From positions 42,879,570 to 42,943,569 of the forward strand of contig CM046294.1 of NCBI GenBank assembly GCA_025267735.1: 64,000 nt of DNA. The letters are read 5' to 3'. How positions within the stretch are numbered: position 1 is the stretch's first letter; the number at the start of each line of letters is the position of its first letter. Of the stretch, positions 56,801 through 64,000 are shown one piece after another. The notes under the pieces were generated by a model, which was not told the origin of the DNA, searched no databases, and was given only the letters and a program-made list of their open reading frames with translations. This DNA is from Mactra quadrangularis (taxonomy: Eukaryota > Mollusca > Bivalvia > Venerida > Mactridae). A program made the translations under genes and the position numbers.

Positions 56801-58308
56801 TATAAAACACATACCTTCGTTGTCTGACTTTAGTGACATTTGGATGTAACTTATTGACATATGCAAATACTTTATTTCAAATAATTTTCAGTAAAACATC
56901 CACAGGTGTCTGTTGCATCTGGCTTTGGCGATTTTAAGTACTATATTTCTAAATTCCTATTAATTTCAATGCATGAGAACTGAACGAAAAATAATCGTTT
57001 AAATTAAAAAAAATAAACGTCGTTTAAATTTTACAAATAATTTGTTTAAATCCTAAGACTTGTCCAATCTCGTAGACACGGGTTGCTGCGAATTTATACT
57101 AAAAAGAATCCGCTAAATCGGGATTCGGTAAAACCCGTTGCTTTGGATCCGGGAAAACCGTATTTACCTGATTATTCGAATTTTAGTTCAATATGTTTGA
57201 TTTCGTTATTAAATGAGTCAATGACATTTCCATGCCCAATGTTTGAGTCTTATTCCTTGTAATATTCTTCTAAGCGTCTTTCGTAGATGTATGAACGTTT
57301 CTACATATTAACCTGTGGTAAAATTCCTAAATCCTCGAGTTCGGTAGTAACTACCAGGTCAATTGGTTACCTCCTGGAGTAAGTGACCTGGTTATAAGTC
57401 GTAGATATGACATCGTATGGTATTTTGTACTTATAAAGGATTTATGTAGGACGCAATAACACTGTTTGATAACAATAGGGACGGTTTTACGCTATACTTT
57501 GACCTTACTAAAATTAATCCAGAACAATATCACAGATGTTTAGTTGAGCTACGTCTGGTGATATCTTTTAGTTTTACGCCACAATTATTATCAGAGTCAT
57601 TTGAGTGGGACTGTTCATTTAACTTTTTCTGTGAGTATACTGCAGTAAACTGTCTATTATAAAATGGTGGATAGCTAAGTGCGTAAGAATAGTTTATGAA
57701 TATAACAGTTTTATATATGATCTTAACCAGAGGCAACCGTGCCCGCTGCTTTAAATCCTTTATCATAAATACTGAGAACAATCAAACATATTTATCCTGG
57801 CGACAAACAATTTACCCTTGTATACTGTATATTATACAACGGTAGTAAGTGTTTTATAGAGAGAAAAGCAAGTATGGTAAGCCGCCCGACTGGCTCAGTT
57901 GGTAGCACGCAAATCTACTGATCGAGGGGTCGTGGGTTCGATCCCGGGCGGGGCATACTTTCGTGGAGCTTGGTTATGAAATTATTTCTACGGCCATTCT
58001 CCCTCTTACCAATGATTTTTAATTATGCAGGACAGTTGTCAGTCACTGACGAAAGTATGCGCTTAGTAGTTGGTTAACAGCTAAATCCAGAGATTTAGCC
58101 TTTCCAGGAGGAGTGAGTAGATTGACTGACCGCCGTTATATGACCTAAATAATGTGTTGCTACGGCGTTAAACCCAACAAAAACAAACAAACAAACAAAC
58201 AGCAAGTATGGTATAAGAATTAAAAAATCTACCTACCATTTGGTCGTCCTGACCTTGGTTCAGTATGGTTCTAGAACCTGTGGACGGAGCCATTGTAGGT
58301 CTTGTCAT
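35382..58308 (-). CDS. ATP13A: P5B-type ATPase, ATP13A family (polyamine-transporting ATPase)
   Basis: 31 coding exons, listed 5' to 3' on the minus strand: 58237-58308, 55721-55888, 55113-55171, 54561-54642, 53142-53227, 51510-51654, 51047-51181, 50720-50786, 50125-50256, 49449-49625, 48731-48876, 48093-48293, 47566-47627, 47034-47178, 46151-46267, 45631-45787, 45097-45217, 44567-44691, 44008-44204, 43251-43352, 42771-42850, 42298-42450, 41755-41851, 41214-41286, 40742-40892, 39666-39817, 38929-39017, 38048-38131, 37176-37255, 36502-36680, 35382-35503. All splice sites are GT-AG and phases close to 1252 codons (1251 residues; relatives are about 1200). Motifs: TGES 315-318, PPALP 446-450 (marks P5B; P5A has PPELP), phospho-acceptor D489 in DKTGTLT, KGAPE 636-640, TGDN 732-735, GDGANDC 866-872. 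Characterised animal members (ATP13A2 and ATP13A3) move polyamines from the late endosome or lysosome lumen to the cytosol. Which vertebrate paralogue is closest cannot be told here. The ATG at 58308 directly follows an AG, so an upstream exon is likely. Confidence 0.95.
35629..35900. mobile_element. MITE, family E
   Basis: ATTGTGCGTAAAGTTTTACC ... TCAACATTTATGCACAAT with the inner ATCTGACCTTT / AAAGGTCAGAT match. It lies in ATP13A intron 30. Confidence 0.85.
36718..36872. mobile_element. MITE with TTAA ends (family G), short copy
   Basis: TTAAAAGTACTCATTCATAG ... TTGTGAACTAGTACCTTTAA. TTAA at both ends is the target used by piggyBac-type elements. It starts 37 bases upstream of ATP13A exon 30 on the gene strand. 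Confidence 0.78.
37712..37960. mobile_element. MITE, family B
   Basis: CTGTGGCGCTTTTCACAAAA ... TTGTGAAAAGTTGCACTG, with AAAAGCAAGAAACATGAATA inside. It lies in ATP13A intron 28. Confidence 0.88.
38183..38446. mobile_element. MITE, family E, opposite orientation
   Basis: GTATAGGGCGTAAATATTGG ... CAATATTTACGCACTATAC. The interior carries CCACGCCTATTCTACACTTC, the reverse of a block in the 35629 copy. It lies in ATP13A intron 27. Confidence 0.86.
39137..39493. mobile_element. MITE with TTAA ends (family G), longer copy
   Basis: TTAAAGGTACTAGTTCACAG ... CTGTGAATTAGTACCTTTAA. Same terminal inverted repeat as the 36718 copy. It lies in ATP13A intron 26. Confidence 0.85.
39896..39965 (-). mobile_element. 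SINE family A-like tail fragment with (GTTT)n
   Basis: (GTTT)n tract followed by GGGTTTTACGGCGCACCAAC, the reverse of a SINE tail, then unrelated sequence. It lies in an ATP13A intron (exons 25-26). Confidence 0.6.
42298..43352 (-). CDS. ATP13A: ATP13A exons 20-22: P-domain hinge
   Basis: Residues 799-909. Exon 20 reads [13 protein letters not shown]. Exon 21 has [20 protein letters not shown]. Exon 22 has [20 protein letters not shown] followed by [13 protein letters not shown] and the first part of the link to M5. All residues expected for Mg2+ coordination (D867, D871) are intact, so the pump should be catalytically competent. Confidence 0.95.
43468..43708 (+). mobile_element. SINE family C
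   Basis: Forward copy: head GGGTCGATAGCGCAGTTGGT, body with GAAGTTTCCGGCCTTGTGGA and CAGGAAAGCTAGGTTAGGTG, tail GTTGACACGGCGTTAACTCC. It lies in ATP13A intron 19. Confidence 0.9.
44008..47627 (-). CDS. ATP13A: ATP13A exons 13-19: nucleotide-binding domain and P-domain return
   Basis: Residues 491-798. Exon 13 starts [14 protein letters not shown]. Exon 14 includes [20 protein letters not shown]. Exon 16 has [15 protein letters not shown] and the nucleotide-site KGAPE. Exons 17-18 give [12 protein letters not shown] and [14 protein letters not shown]. Exon 19 begins [14 protein letters not shown], completing TGDN, and then has a less conserved P5B-type insertion before the next exon. Confidence 0.94.
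48093..48876 (-). CDS. ATP13A: ATP13A exons 11-12: M3-M4 and phosphorylation-site start
   Basis: Residues 375-490. Exon 11 contains a transmembrane helix ([20 protein letters not shown]). Exon 12 carries [18 protein letters not shown], where PPALP is the M4 ion/substrate-site signature of P5B pumps, and ends with CFDK. The invariant DKTGTLT is cut by a phase-0 intron between K490 and T491. Confidence 0.96.
49449..51654 (-). CDS. ATP13A: ATP13A exons 6-10: M1-M2 and actuator domain
   Basis: Residues 156-374. Exon 6 has the approach to the first transport helices ([29 protein letters not shown]). Exon 7 is helical ([18 protein letters not shown] and [20 protein letters not shown]). Exons 8-9 give the actuator core with [10 protein letters not shown] and NESMLTG. 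The dephosphorylation motif TGES is split by intron 9 inside its Gly codon. Exon 10 has the [11 protein letters not shown] block typical of P5 ATPases. Confidence 0.94.
51698..51930. mobile_element. MITE, family B
   Basis: CAGTGCTCCTTTTTACACAA ... TTTTTGTGAAAAGCACCAC, with TATGATATGATATTAAAAAT inside. It lies about 45 bases upstream of ATP13A exon 6 on the gene strand. Confidence 0.87.
53142..58308 (-). CDS. ATP13A: ATP13A exons 1-5: N-terminus, membrane hairpin, linker
   Basis: Residues 1-155. Exon 1 gives 24 mostly polar residues ([13 protein letters not shown]...). Exon 2 holds a P5-type hydrophobic hairpin ([20 protein letters not shown]) and then the [12 protein letters not shown] cap. 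Exon 3 encodes [19 protein letters not shown]. Exon 4 (54561-54642) is a Ser/Thr/Arg-rich linker. It is needed to restore frame, since exon 3 ends in phase 2 and exon 5 begins in phase 0. Exon 5 has [15 protein letters not shown], conserved in P5B pumps. Introns 1-5 contain a SINE, an hAT-like element, a MITE and an uncharacterised intronic repeat. Confidence 0.9.
56054..56516. mobile_element. Non-autonomous hAT-like element with intact target duplication
   Basis: Ends TAGGGCTGCGG / CCACAGCCCTA, flanked on both sides by the identical 8-mer GTGCATAC (56046-56053 and 56517-56524). An 8-bp duplication with TAGGG ends is typical of hAT transposons. At 463 bases it has no transposase. It lies in ATP13A intron 1. 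Confidence 0.92.
57882..58201 (+). mobile_element. SINE family A, full length, next to ATP13A exon 1
   Basis: Best-preserved copy: head GCCCGACTGGCTCAGTTGGT, box B GGGTTCGATCCC, body, and an (AAAC)n tail ending about 35 bases from the exon-1 splice donor, on the opposite strand to the gene. Confidence 0.93.
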
Positions 58309-58530
58309 CTATAAAGATACGGAAGACAGATAATGATAGATTGTAAAACATTCTTAACTGATTTTAAACAGGATTTGATAAAGGCTGGCTGCATGAAAGA
58401 GTCCCCCTCATAAGTACAATGAGAATATACACCCCGGCACCCAAATATATATTGAAGGGAATTTCTCTTTTTCATGCCAGCAGTCAGTGTATATAGTAAG
58501 AGGGTGACTCTTCCATGTCGGCAGCATCTG

Positions 58531-59655
58531 TACCCTCCAATCTGAGCCTTCCAATCTGAAACCTCCAATCTGAGCCCTCCAATCTGAGACCTCAAATCTG
58601 AAACCTCCAATCTGAGACCGCAAATCTGAAACCTCCAACATAAGACCTTTAATCTGAGCCCTTCAATTTAAACCCTCAAATCTTATCCCTCCAATTGGAG
58701 ACATCAAATCTGAGCCATCTAATCTGAACCCTCAACGCTAAGACCTCCAATCTGAACTCTCCAATCAGAGACCTCCAATCTGATACTTCTAATCTGAACC
58801 CTCCAATCTGTGCCCACCAATCTGATCCCTCCAATCTGAGCCCTCTAATCTAAACCCTCCAATCTGAGCCCTCCAATCTGAACCTTCCAATCTGATCCAT
58901 CTAATGTTAACCCTCTGATCTGAGCCCTCCAATATGAGACCTCAAATCTGAGCCCTCAAATCTGAACCCTGCAATCTGAGCCCTCCAATCTAAACCCTCC
59001 AATCTGATCCACCTAATCAGAACCCTCTGATCCGAGCCCTCCAATATGAGACCTCAAATCCGAGCCCTCCAATATGAGACCTCAAATTTGAGTCCTCCAA
59101 TCTGAAACATCCAATATGAGACCTCCAATATGAGACCTCTAATATGAGACCTCAAATCTGATTCCTCCAATCTGAACCCTCCAATCTGAGTCCTCCAATC
59201 TGAAACATCCAATATGAGACCTTCAATCTAAAACATCCAATATGAGACCTCCAATATGAGACCTACAATCTGAAACCTCCAATATGAACCCTCTGATCTG
59301 ACCCCTTCAATATGAACCCTCCAATCCAAGCCCTCCAATCTGAGCCCTCCTCCAATCTGATCCCTCTAATCTGAACCCTCTGATCCGAGCCCTCCAATAT
59401 GAGACCTCAAATCTGATCTGAAACATCCAATATCAGACCTCCAATATGAGACCTCCAATATGAGACCTCAAATATGAGACCTCAAATATGAGACCTCCAA
59501 TCTGAGACCTTCAATCTGAGACCTCTAATCGGAGACCTCAGATCGGAGGTTTCAGATTTGAGGTCTCAGATTGGAGGTCTTAGATTTGAGGTCTCAGATT
59601 TGAGGTATCATATTGAAGTTCTGTGGTTGAAGGTCTGTGATTGGCGGTCTCGTTT
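58531..59655. repeat. 14-bp satellite with internal orientation switch
   Basis: Tandem units close to CCCTCCAATCTGAG or GACCTCAAATCTGA, 14 bases each, run from about 58531 to 59540. From about 59541 to 59655 the units appear on the opposite strand (GGAGGTCTCAGATT), making a mirror junction near 59541. It starts about 220 bases upstream of ATP13A exon 1. Confidence 0.93.
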
Positions 59656-60694
59656 GAGTCTGAATAGTTTTATGTCACGGATTTTTTTTAATTTTTACGA
59701 TTATTTAGGTGCTTTGTCATTCGGGACGTCTCGGTCATATTGACGCAAAGACCGTAGATCACCGTAGCGGTCCAAATAGAGTTTGCGACATCTCTTGCTT
59801 AGGCCCATAACGATGACGATACATGTCGGGTACACATGTATTTACAAAATGTTTCAAATTACTTACAGTTTTTGTAAGATAAACATTTTTATCATTAATT
59901 TGCATGTTTTCGCTTGGCGTATCCATTTTGCAAATTATCTGACCACAACTTCGTGGTTTTGGCGTTATTGTTTATTTTTGCGGTAAGACGACAAACTGCT
60001 ATTCGAACACGATACATGCAATCCTTTATTTTTATTGAATTAACATGTAATATGCAGGAATGTTCCGCAGTAAATACCACTCTGGTTATTACAAACGCAT
60101 GCGACTTTTGACGATTCTCATGTCCCATTAGTTTTAATTAGAGGAGAAAAACGTTCTTGCTTAATGACCATTTCTCTATAAAGATTATAGATTTTGATGG
60201 TCCTTATAGTCGAACTTTACTGTATTTGAATTATTTTATTAAATGTATGCATTATAAATTCGCGCTTCACATATTATTAAAATGGTGCAGTACACATCTC
60301 AAAATTGTGTATACATTTAATTTGCATGTTTAATAAATTTAATAGAGCATACATATGATTTATGCAAACTTGTTCTTTCATATCTATCATTTTCGTATTA
60401 TTCATGAATGAATAAAATATAAATACAGGTCACAATTCATTCATCCATCAAATGAAATCATAATAAGATGTATTAAAATGCAATTTTGTTGAAAACACTT
60501 GGATACATGTATAAAATATGTGGATAAATTAACGCAAAACTAGTTTAAGTTCTCCTTTGTCTACATGTAGTTAGGGTAGTTTTGCAGTTAATACATCCTA
60601 CATCCTTGATTATTATCATTTAGTTAGACCAGTTTTGCAATGACAGGGGATTGAATTTTTCATATAAAATTAAAGTTTGTTTAAATTTTAACAA

Positions 60695-60935
60695 ACCATT
60701 CTTTCGTGGAGCTTGGTCATGAAATTACTTCCACGGCCATTCTTCCTACTACAAATGATTTTAATTATGTACGGCAGTTGTCAGTCACTGACGAAAGTAT
60801 GCGCTTAGTCATTGGTTAAAAGCTAAATCCAGAGATTTAGCCTTTCCAGGAGGAGTGAGTAGGTTGACTAACCGCCGTCATATGACATATACAATGAGTT
60901 GCTACGGCGTTGAACCCAACAAACAAGCAAAACCA
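60695..60935 (+). mobile_element. SINE family A, 5' truncated
   Basis: Starts in the body at TTCGTGGAGCTTGGTCATG and runs to the tail GCGTTGAACCCAACAAACAA. The tRNA-like head is missing, as expected of incomplete reverse transcription. Confidence 0.88.
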
Positions 60936-61446
60936 TGTGTGAGCGGCCAAGAACCAAGAGATGTTCATGGACAATGCGTTCGAATAATTGTGGTGCCGGT
61001 GAAACAAAACTTATTATTGCTATGTAATTCAATTGGGGTAAGTGAATTGACAAGTGGGTACTGTCATTGGTTGAAGGATTCATCTGTGCATGCGAAATGT
61101 CTAAATAAATTGTATGGAAGTGTAAAAGGGCCATAATTCAGTAAAAAAGTCAAGCTAGAGTTATACATCTTGGTATTCGACTTCCAGTGGAAATTAATAA
61201 GCGTTAGTGAAGTTTGAAGTGAATCAATTCTGTAGTTATAAAGATGAAAGAAAAGTTTGCAATTAAAACCATTAACATACAAGAAAGTTACGCCGAGGCC
61301 GACTCTCAACAGAAAATGATTGTCCTATTTTCTCTATTTACTCGAGTTAAAATTACCTCAAACTTTCATTTTTGCTTTTTTGATACATGTACATGTATTT
61401 AGCGGTCACTTGCTAGAGCGGCCACTGGTCGACATAGACCAGCCCT

Positions 61447-61762
61447 GCGTTCAGTTACCGCTTACGTTACAAAACGTTCCGTAACGATACATTCGGAACT
61501 CCTCGGCCATTCGCTGCGAATAATCTCGGACATATTTAGACGCTATTTTGAAACTACCGGTGTTAAAGTAAACAAATATATGATCGTTTAGGCATTGAGT
61601 GATATTTCGTTTTTAGTCTGTAAATTTTGAAACATCACTCATTGCCTTAACGATCTCATATTTGTGTATTAGATTAGATTATTCGCAGCGAATGGCCGAG
61701 GAGTTCCGAATGTATCGTTATGTAACGTTCTGTAACGTTTTGTGTAATTGAACACGTTACAT
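61447..61762. mobile_element. Palindromic MITE, family A, decayed ends
   Basis: Shares AAAACGTTCCGTAACGATAC, CTCCTCGGCCATTCGCTGCG and the central blocks. The interior lies in the opposite order relative to the other two copies (ACTACCGGTGTTAAAGTAAA comes first), so the copy is inverted. Confidence 0.88.
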
Positions 61763-63190
61763 AGTTAGCGTCTATATTTGTACGGCCACTTAAAACAAAT
61801 TTGACTGTACAATAATCAATGTAATTACATGTACCTCAAGAGACAGATCGACCGAATACAATTTCACGCACAAGTGACCGTCCGTCAAAACAAGTATGCA
61901 TATAAAAATGTATTGTTTACATTTTAGCTAATTTAAAGATTTCTTAAATATGCCTCAGGGTAAATGTATCTGTCTGCTTCATTTAATAAAGGTCGAAAAA
62001 ACAACAATACCATTGAAATATCCAATACTTTAACAAACAACTTAATAAAAAAATAGTAGTATATTTAGTGCGTGTTAAAACGTGTTAGTGTAAATATTAA
62101 AATTGAAACAATCCATTTCAGAGGTAGGTAGTATTGAAAATAAAAGTTGTAAAATTCATTTTAACAAAATTAGTTTGGCGGATAAACCACCACCCCTTGG
62201 ACAATCATACTTGTAATGGTAGACCGCTTTACCATTACGCCAGAAGACACCCTTAACATATTAAAATTATATAATTTATTGTCATCCTGAGCATCCCCTG
62301 TGGTGGATTAGTTCATTGTATTGTTTATATAAACAGTGTTTTGTCTTATTTTTGGACGAACTATATGATATATTGTATTATATGATTATATGTATAAAGA
62401 AACACGATACGAAACCAGAACGTTTAAACTTATTAGAATGACCGGGGCGAAATTGATATACATATTGAAATTAAGAAAAAGAGAAATAGCGGATCCACTA
62501 TAATGTTTTAATGTAAAGCAATGACCTATTTTATATCATGTACTGATCTAAAAGTTGGACACGGTAAACAAAATAGAATATAAATTTCAAAACATGCTAT
62601 GTTATTGTACTTTTAATTTTGGATTCATAATTTTGTATGGGGGAGACACATGAGTTCACACTATTGCGTAGGAGTGTCCACGAATTTATTCTTAGAAAAC
62701 AGAATGTATTGTTCAGTAGGTGTAGCTCAGAAAATAACAGTGCAGATATAACTCACTTGTTTTTATACAGATAATAAAAGAATATTTCTGAATATATTCA
62801 TCCATCCCTATTTTTGACAGTTAGACTACTCTTTGTTAAATGGACGCGCTGAGTTAAAACATCAACTTATAAAAGTTCTTATTTACGTTTTCACTTAGCT
62901 TGTATTTTTAAATTTTTCATATACGAACGTTCAAATAAACTATACGTATAAGCTTGTCAAATAAGAAAAATGTGTTATGCTCACCAAACTTTTATTTGAT
63001 TAACCTAATTAGCATAAAATTCATACCTTATTATACAAAAGTTAAAAATTGGGGAGCGAGTATTATTTAACTTGGGATATAAAATGAACTGAACTGATAG
63101 AGAACGATTTATATTGAAGTTTTTAACCTAAGCTTCGTCTTATGAACTATTGTTTTTCACTGGTCACCATTTTGTTAAACTAACACAAAA

Positions 63191-63406
63191 TTGAGCGTGG
63201 TCGAGTGGTTAAGATGTTGTTTTTGGTTAGCATTGTGCAGCCAGTTTCGCTTTGGTTCGAATTACACCCAAAACCTGTATCTGTTATGGTAATTGAGCGA
63301 GAAATTTTATCCTACTAGCTCAGAAATGGGATACCAGGAAATTGACTATAGAGTGATTAATTTAAGTTATAAGAAACCTATTTCACAATTAAGCTAAAAA
63401 TAAATT
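63191..63406 (+). mobile_element. SINE family B
   Basis: Head GAGCGTGGTCGAGTGGTTAA, box B-like GGTTCGAATTAC, block CTACTAGCTCAGAAATGGGA and 3' end AGCTAAAAATAAATTA. Confidence 0.88.
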
Positions 63407-63608
63407 AAAATAAGTTTAAAAGAAATATGCTCGGTCTATTTTATTTGTGTCTGAATAGCTATGTATCATGTAACATGTTTATGCTTTACAAGTTCTGTTC
63501 TGTTTTAAATAACATCTACATTTGTATAATGTATAAGTTAGGCTCTGCACAATTTACACAAACTTAACAACTATCTTTAAACATTTATCAAGGTACACTA
63601 ACATATTT

Positions 63609-63813
63609 TAGCTCAATTGTGAAACAAGTTCTTACAACTTAGATTAATCACGTTCGAGTCCGTTTCCTGGTGTCCCAGTACTGAGCTAGTAGGATAAAGT
63701 TTCTTGCTTAAAAAAACAACGGGGTAGGTTTTTGAATGGAATTCGAAACAACGCAAAGCCGGCTATCCAATGATTACCGGTCCAACGTCGTAACCCCTCG
63801 ACTGCGCCCGCTC
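63609..63813 (-). mobile_element. SINE family B, reverse orientation
   Basis: Reads the reverse of the family: TTTAGCTCAATTGTGAAACA at the 3' end, CCCAGTACTGAGCTAGTAGG, and head complement CCCCTCGACTGCGCCCGCTC. With the copy at 63191 it forms an inverted pair. Confidence 0.9.
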
Positions 63814-63875
63814 CATTCACTGGCACGTGATATGTAAACAACCATCCTCATGCATATTTAATTTGACATAACGTT

Positions 63876-63992
63876 ATATCACAGGAGCTTGACATTTTAT
63901 ATCATACCACGAAAAGTCCCCTCCTACATAAAATTATGTAGGAGGGGAATTTTCGTAGTATGATATAAAATCTCAAGCTCCTGTGGTTATAT
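63876..63992. repeat. Near-perfect long palindrome (family J)
   Basis: Two arms of about 52 bases (ACAGGAGCTTGACATTTTAT ... / ... AAATCTCAAGCTCCTGTGG) meet at ACATAAAATTATGT with only a few mismatches. It is a possible hairpin MITE. A lone match to its end, TGTCAAGCTCCTGTGG, lies at 35219-35234. Confidence 0.92.
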
Positions 63993-64000
63993 TAATGACA

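Larger units (their letters stand above)
58309..64000. other. ATP13A 5' flank, repeat-rich
   Basis: Holds the 14-bp satellite, a truncated SINE A, a MITE A, two SINE B copies and the terminal palindrome. The ATP13A promoter and any non-coding first exon should lie here, but I could not place them. No other coding exon was recognised. Confidence 0.55.

Noticed and set aside
35382..58308. P5A (ATP13A1-type) assignment
   Set aside because: The M4 motif reads PPALP, which marks P5B; P5A pumps have PPELP.
58305..58641. Minus-strand frames of 77-101 residues with LRSQIGG/EVSD repeats
   Set aside because: They are translations of the 14-bp satellite; the peptide period equals the DNA period read in successive frames.
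62170..62260. tRNA-like or SINE-like sequence on the minus strand
   Set aside because: Only a weak box A-like string (TGGCGTAATGGT) is present. Box B does not match well and no body matches the three SINE families.

Overview
The window is animal nuclear DNA, most likely from a bivalve or related mollusc. Evidence for this: AT-rich sequence, genes split into many small exons with GT-AG introns, tRNA-derived SINEs whose tails read ...GGCGTTAAACCCAACAAACAAAC, many short palindromic DNA transposons, and a receptor of the kind that is greatly expanded in molluscs and annelids. The species call is inference. No prokaryotic, viral or organellar feature was seen.

Layout. (1) 1-5523, + strand: the 3' end of a gene for a leucine-rich-repeat single-pass membrane protein (five exons visible, 5' end outside the window). 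(2) 8677-9948, + strand: an intronless class A GPCR of the FMRFamide-receptor-like type. (3) About 9.95-21.38 kb: a long gene-poor stretch. It holds a roughly 4.1 kb structure bounded by two diverged ~0.5 kb inverted arms (about 15545-16090 and 19190-19690), with a SINE interrupted by a MITE inside it. (4) 21384-32409, + strand: a six-exon gene for a 1027-residue secreted protein with a signal peptide, a Reeler domain, a Ser/Thr-rich segment and a very long Gly/Gln/Phe-rich repeat region. Its fifth intron opens with a 26-bp minisatellite rich in GCATG. (5) 35382-58308, - strand: a complete-looking 31-exon gene for a P5B-type ATPase (ATP13A family, 1251 residues). All exon phases close, and every catalytic motif is present. 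It converges on the Reeler gene. (6) 58309-64000: the ATPase 5' flank, with a 1.1 kb 14-bp satellite that reverses orientation, more SINEs and MITEs, and a near-perfect palindrome at the window edge.

The four genes do not form an evident pathway. The LRR protein and GPCR are surface proteins, the Reeler protein is predicted to be secreted matrix, adhesive or defence material, and the ATP13A protein is expected to move polyamines across late endosomal or lysosomal membranes. The strongest candidates for something undescribed are the Reeler/FGGQ-repeat secreted protein with its intronic GCATG array, the large inverted-repeat structure, and the dense set of MITE families in the ATP13A introns.

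Exon joins were worked out by hand from splice sites, reading phase and protein-family fit. Repeat boundaries are accurate to a few bases at best. No database search or alignment program was used.
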